NCBI GenBank assembly: GCA_902728285.1 | Contig: CACVBU010000681.1 | Location: forward strand, 2,610,260 to 2,674,259 | Reading direction: 5' to 3' | Source of the DNA: Clytia hemisphaerica | Taxonomy: Eukaryota > Cnidaria > Hydrozoa > Leptothecata > Clytiidae | DNA: 64,000 nt | Made by a program: the position numbers and the translations under genes | Shown here: piece after piece, positions 12,701-24,700 of the stretch | Layout: each line of letters opens with the position of its first letter | Numbering within the stretch: position 1 is the stretch's first letter | The notes under the pieces: model-generated | Told to the model about the DNA's origin: nothing | Seen by the model: the letters and a program-made list of their open reading frames with translations, nothing else | The model's database searches: none

Positions 12701-15700
12701 AGTGAACGTTTCTGAAATATTGCCGATTCAGCATCGTCAGCCCTTTCCGTCAAAACAAAAGCCCTATATCTTGCCGTGCTCAAAGCGGTTTACCTTGAAG
12801 ACTTATCTTATTCATTAAGTAAGCTGTGCGCATTGGAAGCCGACTATAAAAGGCTGAGTGGAATATTTTCTCACCGTCACATACGAAGCTCTTGGAAAAT
12901 TCGAATTGAGAGCTGTTAGACGAGCTTTTCTCCATTGATCTCCTTGATTACCGCTCACGGTAAGTAGCTGTCTCGGTAAACCAGATTCGGGTGTAAAATA
13001 TACTTCAAATCTACCCATGTCGGAACCATACATGTGGTAAGAAAATTCAACGCAATAGGAAAGTGAATTAGCAGAGAGTCGATAATGAAGTAAAGCTTGT
13101 GACCCGAATAATCCACCAGACGTTTCATAATACAAGTAATATCTTAATGAGGATCCTGTTAAAAAAGTTAAAGATGTGGAAAATAAATATAAATCTATAA
13201 AAAATAAAACACAACAACATTTAAAATTAGCAAAAGCTTTTCGGGTTTTCCATCATTAGTGCTATAGAATAGTAAAATTGAAAATCAAAAAAGTTACAAA
13301 TTTATTCGTCTAAAATCATTAAAAAGTAATAAAAGAAAGCTATTAAAAATGAAAAGAGGCATTCTCACGGGATATGTGAATGTCTCTTTTCTATTAAAAT
13401 CTATGTTACACCATTTCTAAAAAGAATTAAACGAGCAGAGTCGAGTTGGTCATTAAGAAGTGGTCTCTTAAGGGCAATTATTGCGGCTTCCAGATTTTTT
13501 CTTAATCGGGTATTCGTGGGAGCGTTTGAAATTATTTTCCATAAGAATTCGTGGTCAGGGTGGTTTTTAAGATGATTTTCAGGTTCAGCGAGTTGTGCTC
13601 AAAATTATTATGTTCTGACCACCTGGTTTCAACATTACGTTGGGTTTCGCCGATATAATTCAATCCACAAGAACACGTGCCTTCGTAAATTTTACACGCT
13701 GGGTGTGGATTTTTATCTTTCGAGTTAAATAACTGTTTTACTTTCTTTGTTGCCTATTTTATAGCAAAATCAATTCTGTCGTCGATTTTTCAATGAATCG
13801 CTTTGCAAGTTGTTCATTGGTGTCTGAAAATGGAACCTCAATGAGTATGAATTTGCGTTTTTCTTTGAAAAGGAAATCAGGTATGATGCAATCATCAGTT
13901 AATTTCGGTTCAAAGTCTTTGATGACGCTTTCAGTGAATCAAATTGGGTAACCTTGAATTGAAAACCATTGATTGAAATCAATGAACAATCAATGAACAA
14001 CAATTACCACGGAAATATTTGATTTACAATCGAAAGACCGAAAAGCTTTTGCTAATTAAAAAAAAAAAAATTTGTATTCACTTTTTCGTTTTTCAGGGTT
14101 CAATGTTGAAAGGTTAAAAAAACAGATACTTCGTCAGCTGAATCTGAACACGGAACAAAGCTTCTGGTTGTATTACATACCTGTGGCATCAGTAGAAGGG
14201 CCGGTATTTGAGCTAGGTGTTCTTCCAGACCATCGTAACCAATTTTTGGATGATGTTATTGATGAGTTGCAGGCGTCCCGCTCAAAATCACATTTGAAAA
14301 TCACTAAATAGAAATTAGAAATAGAAATTAGCCAATAAACCATTAAATCAAAGTATGTATGGTGTAGTGATTTTTACAAAACACCAGTATTTGTATGTAG
14401 TGGCAAATTTTAAAGAAATTTGTTCCATTTCAAATTTGTCATTACTGGGAAAAAGTGATGTGTTACCGTGGAAAAAATCGGTTCGTGAATATCATGATTT
14501 GACAAATGAGAGAAAGAAGTTAAATCCAAAAACGAGTTCAATCATACTCTAAATGCATGGCCTCCGGCGACTGAATCAGATTGAGGGGGCCAACAATTTT
14601 TTTGGGGGACGAAGTAGATTTTTGATTTTGGACCCTTATTTTACCCTTTAAAGAGGTATATTGAGAATTTACATACGATGACTCAGGATAAGCTCCTCAA
14701 TTTCAAAACTTTGCATCACCCGGTACGGGAGTCATAAAATTATCACCAATGTACTAGAGGAATGAGGAATTGGAAGTACGTTTTGCCATGAACATATAAA
14801 CGACTGGACATCTATCTTTTATTGTCTCTTTGAAGCGAGCTTCGTTGCCGCCTGTATTTCAAAATTAGTATGAAAAATCCGAGAATATTACATCATAATT
14901 TTATTTCTTTAGGTAAAAGGATTGATAGAGCTAGAACATTACTCCTAATGTACAAAATAATTGTTTTCGAATTTTTTTACAAGTTTGTAATATATTTTAT
15001 CAACATTTTCAACTCTAAAATGCAGAATTTCATCTGCGTATATACTTTTGAATCCCTTTTGTCACTCCAATAATTTTTTTATGACTTGAAAAAAATAGCT
15101 TGCCAAAGTTTAGAGCCTGTGTCATAAGAATATCGAAATTAGAATGCAACACTCTCTAAAATTATTAGACACTTTTAAGTCTAAATTTAGAAATATTAGT
15201 CGGAGTTTTGACAAGCTGACGATGATTTTGCCTCTGTTATCTTTGTTATGCGATATAGATAAAAGACTTGAGAAGAGTAGAACAACAGAGACTTTTGTCG
15301 AAGTTTTGACGTTGTTGGCAAGGTACTCCCAAGTGGTATATCATCAAAATCTATTGTTTCATTTTATGCTTTTAACGGGGCGGCAACGAAGTTAGCAGCT
15401 CTTTCTACAAAAAGACAAAGGAGATGGATGTCCAGTCGTTTATATGTACCTGGTTTTGCCAAATTCGAATGAGATAGATCTTTACAGAAATTTATTTAGC
15501 GATGAAAAGCTTTAATTCTATTAGATTTATGAGTTTTATGAGGGCATCTTTTTATCTGTGTATCGAGTTGGTAGGTAGCAATAGTTTTCTTTTCTTTTTT
15601 CACTAAACTAAAGGTGTGGGACCACTTGAAACATTTTTCATCAAATAGAAACATTTGAAAACCGAAAAAAGCAAAAAGTTTCATTTTGATGTGGTCCCGC

Positions 15701-18700
15701 CAAAAAAAAGAAAACAAATCGGAAACAAATTGTTTTCTGATACAAAAAATGTTTCAGAAAATTCCTCAAAAGTTTTTTTCTAGACAGAAACAGTTTCAGA
15801 AAACTTTTGAAACTTTCCATTGTACCAGTGGATACCCCTTAAAACCACATACCCCTTAAAACCTAAAAGGTTTGGTTTTGGGCTTTCTTAACTACCAAAC
15901 TTAATTTAGTTTTGTATAATTCACCTTTTCACAATCTCTTAATATAGGAACTTTCATAAAAAACCTAATTTCAAATATTTCTATTATTGCAAAGTGTCGT
16001 AAAATTCAAAGTTATTGCAATCTTTATCAAAAACCCCTTCAAAAATCAAGTTTTTCGGACCTAGAGATTACACAAATGAATTTAAGGTCATAAAACCTTT
16101 TTAGGTACCTATACTTATAGGGGTCCTCAAAGCTCCATTTTATAGCTTATTTATGGTAGTGGCCAATAAAATCTGAAAATAGATTCTCAAAACATGGTCA
16201 TATTGCATACCAAAATATTTAGAAAAACATTAGCAATATACGTCAAAAATGAAGTGAATAAAAGTTGTGACCCTTCGAAGCCGTCTTTCGGCAAAAAAAA
16301 CTTGCATTATGGAGATGAAATCCTGAAAAATACACAGGGCTGTTAAAATGGTTTAAAGTGGCCCCTAGCAGACTTTAAAGGTTCGTATGGAAGTAAGAAC
16401 ATATACAGTTTGAAGATAAATAAGTAACACGAAGATGAAAAAGGATAAAAAAGCTAAAAGTTATATTATCTAACCTGAAGATGATGTGGACGGTGTTGTA
16501 GTATGTGTTCCTGTGGTCTCGTTAGGAGATCTGGTTGTCTCGAAAGGTCTTCTAGTTGTTTCGAATGGTCTAACTGTCGTTTGGGAAGCTCTTGTCGTTG
16601 TTTCAAATGGGGTTTGTGATGTCCCTGAAGGCGATCCCGTTGTTGATTGTTGTGTTGTATCTACTGTACGATTTTTAAACAGAAAACTTTTAGATTTTAT
16701 CTTATGAAATTAACCAATTAATCAATATTTTCCAAGTGCTGATGACTTTAAAAAAAAATTTATTCAATCATTTTCAAATTTTGACACGTGATAGGGATTG
16801 AAAATATGAATTTGAAAAATAACAAAAAATTTGAAAGAATGACGCCTTCATTTAAGACGTACCAGACTCTTCTTATCCATTTTAAATTTTCTAAAAACAA
16901 TTCGAACTTTTCATTATGGGAGTGGTGGATGAGAACCGTCGACTATTTACACAACTTATGTTTTGTTTTTGCCTCTAGGTATATGAAAAAACAAATATTT
17001 AATTTTTCGCTGGTTATTGGATTTATTAACCCTCGGTGATGTATTTTACATCACCTCGGATTAATAAATCTCAAAAACTAACTTTTAACTATTGAATATC
17101 TGCTTATTATCTCTATTCTGGACTGATCATTTCATGGCTCAATTCAATAAAGTAAGTAAGTAATCAATTCTGTGACAGAAGGCTCCTCTTCCGATAAATA
17201 TCCCAAAGATAGTGGAGGGTGCTACTATTGCTCCCTGGGTTGCTCCACTTACCGTTGATCCTTCTCTTAATAGCTACTACTATTATGATAATATTTGGTA
17301 TGACCCGACTGGGAGTTGAACCCAAAACCCAAAACCTTGCACACCGTAGCCGGATGTTCTACCAATGGTAGAATGCACTTCTACGGTAGCTCAATTCAAT
17401 TATCTAATTACCTGGTAAAGTTGTTGTTGCTGTCGTAGTAACTATGATTTTGAAAAGAGAGAAAAAAGAACCTCATTAATATATTCAAGCTAAAAAGAAA
17501 TTCTGTTTCAAAAAGAAGTTCAGTCCGTGTTGTTATTTTTGACCGTAACCTTTCCAAGCATTTGTCGTATAGTAAGAAAATTTGATAATTTTGGAAAGAT
17601 ATTTGATGCGCATATTTTTCTACTTATTTCTTTTTTCAAAATTCAATCAAGAACGACGTGAAGAAAAACGAAGACGGAAAAAATAAATTTCCTGTAGAAT
17701 AGCGCTTGGAAAGTTATGGTCAATAACAAAAACATTGCGCACCTTTTCACATAGACATTCAATTCGCATTAAGTCTGCACTTGAATACTATTTTTTTTGA
17801 TATTTTCTAAGTAATGGCAATTGTTTCATTGCTTCTTTTTTTGTCTAGGTCGTGTGTTGTGGTTCTCTTAATTAGATTAAGTATGCCTTCATAATTAGCA
17901 AAATAAAAATTGTTTTTTGGCATCGGGCAATTTGGGATGATTGACGTCCAAGCTCATCGGAAAACTCGTTTTAAAAATTATGAAATATTAAACCATATTA
18001 TTTCAGTTGACTCTCACTACTTTGGATTCAAATGAGTTATCTTATTTGCTCGAAATACAGAGATATTTCGATTGTACAAAGTATTTTACGAGGGTCGACC
18101 TGGACTGGGAACAAGAATTGATTAAATTATTCGAATTATAAAAAGATTCGAAAATAATAAGTTCGATTAAGCGAGTCTACTGTAACACCGGGTGGACCCC
18201 ACACCCCGGTGGAAAAATACCTTACAATTTTAACCCCACTGGGAAATTGCTCTATGATCTTATTCCCATTGAAAATTGAATGGAAAAATTGCGCTCTAAA
18301 ACCATCAACATTGGAATTTTTGAGCTGGAGCCAATAGATTTTCTATCACATTGGAAAATTTGCACTTATCGGGGAAAAAAATGTTGGGGGAAATGACGAA
18401 ATTTTTGAAGGGGTGACGCATTCCCCGACGCATTTTTTCTCCAATATTTTATCACCTGACCAAAACCTTTACCCGTTTTTTTTATCCCCGACCAAAACTT
18501 TTATCCAATTTTTTAAACCCCAACCAAAATTAAAATCTAAATTTTTTACACGTTTATTAACCGAAATTAGTGCTTTAACCCTATGCGGCCTAGGGGGGGG
18601 GGGGGGCTGTTTCTGTTCGGAGGACAAATTATTGGTAATAGCTCCTGAAATAATAGAGCTTTTGCCATGAAATTTTCTGTAAATTACTAACTTTTATTTA

Positions 18701-21700
18701 GCTTCAAAATAAATAAAAATTTGACACCTAAAAGTTTTCACACCTTGAGCATGATGACATTTCTGACAGTGGGGTGTCATTAAAATTGACAGTTTTCCAA
18801 TACAAATTTATTTTTTATGTCAAATATATCGTTTAAACCGTAATTTATTGAATATTTATGATAGAATAAGCCTTTTAAACTCAGACAACTTTTTTCTAAA
18901 GCCTTTGTTAGAATACAATAGCTATTTATAAGAACAAAGGAAATTTTCAGTTTTTGCTCACTTTGGGCATGATGAGTCACGTCATCAAAAAATTATGTCA
19001 AAAGTTACCCTGTGTAACAAGGATCTTATGTGCCAAATTTCATCCAAAAAGATCCACTAGATCAAAAGTTAGGGGGTGGTACAGGAAAAGACCCCCCCTA
19101 GGTTTGAACCGCCCCTAAAAGCCTATGTTGCATTGGTTTAAAACAAAAATATAAAAAATAAAATAGGTAGCCTAGATTCACCAGAAAAAGTTTCAGTTCT
19201 TACTGTTTTCTTTATCAGGATATATAGGGGGTACCTTTTTTGTTGTAGGTTTTAGGGGGTACCCATTGGTACTTTTAGTTACGTGACGGTGACAAAGAGT
19301 GAGATTTCTCTGAGGAAGCTGGGCCACTTGAAACAAGTTTAGCAATTGAACTGTAACTTGTTTTGTTTCATTTTCTCACAGCCCCGGTGGAACCTTTTTT
19401 CTCAGTGGGGATAAAAATTCCAAATAAAATTCCAATGGGGATAGAAATTCTATCCTTCCAAGATTAAAAAATCCAGTGGAGATAGCCCGGGGAGGGTACT
19501 AGGGTTGCGAGCTGACGGGGGGGGGGGGGGGGCTGCCGCCCGACTTTCGAACTTTGGATCCTTACTGGGACTAAAAATGAGAAAACAAAGGAAAAGTTTG
19601 GGAATTTTATGACCCTTAGTTAAAAGTTCACCGGGATGACTTTGAAATGAAAAATATCCACCGGGGTAGAGATTTCAGTCACTGGGTCAAGAAAATCGGT
19701 AATTTTTTAATACCGGGCAAAGTTAAAAGTCAGGATTTTTCCCTGGGTTTGTCCTATTTAGCACTTTAGAAAAATCAGATTTCGTCGGGGTTTTTGATAA
19801 AGTTCTCGTTTTTTGCCCGGGTTGAGATTTCCATTGTTCTTCATTCGATTTTTACACCGGGTTATCGACCGGGGCATATCTGACCGTGCCACTGATAGGG
19901 ATGTCTTAGCGGGACAAATTTTACCAATTTTGACCAAATTTCGATCTTTCAAAAGTTGAAATTTTTGTATTTTTCCGACCCTTAGTGGGACTGAAATTTG
20001 ATTTTCTGATTTTTCCGACCCTTAGCGGAACTTTGGAAGTCCAAAGAAGGGCGGCACATACCGTACCCTCCATTTGCCTAATTACCCCCCCCCCACGGTA
20101 GAGATGGTTTTAGAGTGCAATTTTAAACATGGAATTTCGAATTGCGACAAAATCAAAGTCAATTTCCCAGTGGGACTGAAATTACAGGGTTTTTTTCGAC
20201 CGGGGATGAAATTTTTGCCAAACTTTCCATTGGGGCTGGGGTCCCAGTGGGTCTGTGACACAGGGGTGTAAAAATGGCTTCACGTGGCCCCTAGCAGACC
20301 TTAAGGGTTCGTATATAATGGAACATATACAGTTTGAAGATAAATAAGTAACACGAAGATAAGAAAAGATAAAAAAGCTAAAAGTTATTGCCACCGGAGG
20401 AAGCCTAAAGCTTCTGAGGATGGCATTCATAGCTTCACGCATAAGGAAGTTGGGCAAACATCTCATAATTTTGCGCGCGTTTTTCAGTATTTTAGTTCCG
20501 CTTAACGGTAGCATTCTTATCTTACGGTCTCTCTATTGTTTTATCATCATCAAAAAGACTTTTCCGGAGTTATTTTGATCTGATTACTCATTTTGAAATG
20601 TCAGTTTGTCTTTTTCTTATCCCTAGAGAGTTAAATGAATCTAAGGAAATTCCCTTTTCTGAGAAATTCCCTTTTTATACCACAAGTAGTTATTAAGCGC
20701 TCTTCATAGGTTAAAAATATTACTCTACTCAAAGTATTCGGACAGTTGTGTTGCTAAACGTGTACATTAGTAAAATAACATATGAAGAGCAGTATCATCA
20801 GATATATACGCTTTTTATAGGAAAAACCAGTAAGTCATTTGATTCTGGCTGGGCTGCTCTTAAATTTATATGAGTTTTTCAGCCTTAAATGTCAATATTA
20901 ATTAAAATGGAAACATGTACTTCTCAGTAATTTCTGAAATCTGAGGTTCAGATTCTTCTTAATTTGTTCTTAGGTTTTAGCCAAATTTCAGCCTCGTATT
21001 CTTATGAAATTGTTCTTATAAAAAACGTGTAAGACAAGGCACGGATGTCACTCTAAGTAGACTGTAAATCACTCCCTTGACACATTTGTTAGCATTTGAA
21101 AGAATTTTGTCTCAGATGAGAGGTCACTCTTAACAAAAATTTCTGTATGGCTAAAATCATTCCTTTTGAACGCAAATTCAACTCTATGTGTTCGTTTTGC
21201 TGCGGTGGCACCTTAATGAAAGTTATGGCTAGTATTATCTAACCTGAAGATGATGTGGACGGTGTTGTAGTATGTGTTCCCGTGGTCTCGTGAGGAGATT
21301 TGGTTGTCTCAAAAGGTCTTTTGGTTGTCTGGATAGTTGCTTTCGTCGTCTGTGATGAGTCTGTAGGACTAGGTGTTGTTGTTTGCTGTGTTGTTTTCAC
21401 TGTATTATTTGTGATTAAGAAATAATTAGAAAAGATAAATCCAAGAAATATGTTATTTTTTTGTTATTTAATTTACTTTGGATTTTGAGGGCGTTTTTCC
21501 ATTGTTTTTGATTTGTAATATTTACAATCTCAATTCAAAAAAACAATGTTTAACCAGCGAGCTCTGGTTCAACCATTACTGCAGTGAAAAAATCAAAATC
21601 CTTCAATTATTTCATTGTTTCATTTTTTCATCTCCTCTTTCGGAGAGATTTCACAACAGCAAATTATGTTCTTAACCTTTCAAAGGCGCTAACTTTTTTG

Positions 21701-24700
21701 AAAAAGGCCAAGAAGTTCATCATTTTTTTCTGAAAATTTATTCTTTCAAAGGCCATGACCTTTTCAAAACGTATATATACATCTTTCGCCGTCTAAGGGT
21801 TAAGGATGTCAGAATGAAGCCTAAATTCCATGTTATTACCTGAACAACTGCTTGCAACTTTGATCTCGTCGATAGCAATATCACTTTCTAAGGAACTCCC
21901 TCGTTCTGCTGTGAATTTAAGCTGTTAAAAAAATACAAACTATAGTAGACATATAGTGGGTTGGATGGCCCTATGAAGGTTTTGATTTCTGAAATACCGA
22001 AGAGTTTTGTCGTGATTTGCGTAATTTTTTTTGATTACTTTGGGATTTTGTGATTTTTTTGCGATTTTTTTGTGATTTTCTTTTGTGATTATATTTTCAT
22101 TTTTTTAGAATTGTTAATTTCTCGAGTAATTCACCCCTCGCGTAATCCAAGGTAAAGAGATTATCGAGAATTTCTATTTTTGACTGAACTTTACTTTTTG
22201 ATAATTTTGATGATGCTGATCCCAGTTGAAGTGACTAGAGGATTTGACGCGGTCACCATTTTAAAAGAAAAACATGAAAATTCCAAACAACAAAAACAAC
22301 TACTTGGAGTTGATTAAGAATGGGAAAAGTATTAGTGGTCCCAGGGCTAGTTCAATATTATTGACATCGGACAATATTTTACGGTATTAGTATAAAAAAT
22401 TAGTATTGATCAATAATAAATTAGACTTGAGTTTAACTCTATGACGAGTGGCTAAGTCAAACTTACCATTACATTTCCAGAAGTATGAATGAAAGTTCTG
22501 TTAAATTTGTGCCAAATATTGCCCTGGTTTCCACTTAGTTGGAGAACTTTCTTGATGCCTTGTTGATTCATCAATTCCACATTCAGTTTCCCCATACCCA
22601 CACCATACATATGATAGTAAAATTCCACGCAAAACCCATTGATTGAATCGATTGGTATCAAGTAGAAAACTACACCAACTGGTCTGATATTAGCTTCATG
22701 ATACAGATAAGATCTTGAAGCAATGCCTTAAACATTTGGTGAGAAAAGATACAATTAAGTATATGGTCCTAATATAATATAGATATGTTATAGAATGAAA
22801 AGTAAAGGATGTAATAAAGTAAAAGGTGGGTATTATAAGGAATAAATTTGATTTTCATTCAATTTTTTTGACAAAAATTAAAAAGGTAAGGGTCACACCC
22901 AAAGAATTACCTTAAAACAAAAAATTGCCAAATGGAAGTGTTTGCAACTCTTGGTTCTTGCCTTGGCAAGACTGTACGTTAAAGGAAATGTACTTAATCT
23001 GGTGAAGGGACCCAAAGAATAAAATACCTGTGGCGTCCGTTGAAGGTCCAGTGTTGGGGGTTGGTGTACTTCCTGTACGTTTTATCCAATCATAACTTGC
23101 TCCACATGTAGTTGTTTCGTAGTCACATTGGAAAAATACTGAAAGTAAATAAACATAACAAAATTTTTTCCTCTGAATCTTAGGGGTGAAATAATCATAA
23201 CCTTTGTTGAAAATAAGAACTTTGTGATGCGTTTGCATAAATTAGTATAATCTGTATAATTTGCATAAATTATAAATTTAGAAGTTTTCTAGTATTTATG
23301 AAGTGCAAATTTTATAGCACGTCCCTTCTTCTCGTAAACCTTAGTGTTTATAGATGTAGATGATTTTGAACCCGCAAGAACTGTTTAAAAAACATTAAAC
23401 CTTGAGTAGTTTATTGTTTTTTTGCAACCTTCAGAGAAATAAGGTACGGTTCTAAGGTTGGGCTCATAAGACTGTTTAAACTTCATAGCAATACCAAACT
23501 TTATACTCTTACTTTTTCTTGGCTCTATTCCATTGGTGTAGCTTGCAGATCCTAAAATAAAATTGAAATATGTTCATAGATTTTATATGTTGAAAGGTGA
23601 AAAAGCATGGGGCTATTAGATTTTTCTCCTAATTTCCCCTTCATAGATTTTCTAATAATTTGAAGAAATTTCAAATTGTAATAAGGGAACAAAATACACG
23701 TTTCTTCATAAGAACAAATTATAAGAACACGAGAAATCGAAGATCGAAATATTAAGAACGAGTATGCTAAATTGCGCAGATTACGTGCGTGCGCGCGTGT
23801 ATAGGTTGCTTGAGTGCGTGGGTGCGTGGGTGCATGGGTCAATATTTTTGCGTGGGTTATTTTTTGTGTGGGTGCGTACCGCGAATAGCACAGGTCAAAA
23901 TCATATATTGACGCTGTGCCGACGAATCGAGATTCTATTCATCGCGCAATCAACCAAGACAGAAGAAACCTTGACGACCATCCAAGATCTTGGATGACGC
24001 TCAAAGTTGATATTTTTATTCCCGTCGTTGAAAACACAACTTAAAAACGTCATCAATGCTTTGTAAAAAGAGTCAGTGATAGAGAGTCAAAGGATAAAGG
24101 TCGTGTCCAGACCTGAAAGTTTAAGTTTAAGGTTTAAGGGACATTACAGTACTTGCGAAATTTGTAAACAAACTGTATGCAGCAGATACAAAATCAAAAC
24201 AAATGTCACATGTCAAAATAAAAAATCAAACCAAATATGGCTAATTTTGATTGTTCAATTGTTTTACAAGTTTGTTTTGGACACGTGATTTTAATTGTTC
24301 TCTTTAATGATACGTGGTTCGCGCAATGTTTACATTTTACTACTTTTATGTCCCTTTAAGTAGTACCTTGTTGATATAGGAATTCAATTATAATCACTTT
24401 TCTTTTGTCATCATCGATTGGCGATCTCGAGGAATCTCCTTTCCTAACTTGAAATCATGTCATTTGTCATCATGTACTTTGAAACAAAAAAGATTTCAGG
24501 GAATCCCTATGCAAAACACTAATTCGTGTTCGTTGAAGCCATTACTGCTAGAGATGCTACGAGCGTCTCTAAGTCATAAATTTCACGTTCTTTTTTCTTC
24601 GTTTACAAAAGGAGCATGCTTTTCACTTGCAAATTCTGATTTCGTCTATTCAGAAAACTGTAACGGAATCGTAAAAACCTTTTTTTTAAACCAGAGGGGG

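Larger units (their letters stand above)
13222..14058. mobile_element. Penelope-like insertion bounded by inverted arms
   Basis: AATTAGCAAAAGCTTTTCGG at the left is matched in inverse orientation at 14038-14057, enclosing the GIY-YIG remnant. A run of A follows the right arm. The whole lies in the intron between the first two exons of gene A's second MAM module. Confidence 0.5.
16330..21399 (-). repeat. Tandem segmental duplication spanning the Thr-rich linker exons of gene A
   Basis: The segment GTGGCCCCTAGCAGAC...AACATATACAGTTTGAAGAT...AAGCTAAAAGTTAT downstream of the linker exon (16345-16475) recurs at 20285-20388. In the second copy about 850 bp separates it from the linker exon at 21244. 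The exons themselves share their last codons. This indicates exon-plus-intron duplication followed by insertions. Confidence 0.6.

Noticed and set aside
14072..14311. 79-codon plus-strand frame
   Set aside because: Antisense shadow of gene A's MAM 2 first exon (14303-14181), which has splice sites and MAM motifs on the minus strand.
16486..16707. Val-rich plus-strand frame
   Set aside because: Antisense of the Thr-rich linker exon (ACA/ACC codons read as TGT/GGT).
17302..17400. Functional tRNA gene
   Set aside because: No pairing acceptor stem and an extended T-side; kept only as a SINE-like remnant.
24076..24288. Shared small protein frame with 60183-60365 (Cys-x2-Cys motif)
   Set aside because: Lies inside the TTAA MITE and is explained by repeat identity.
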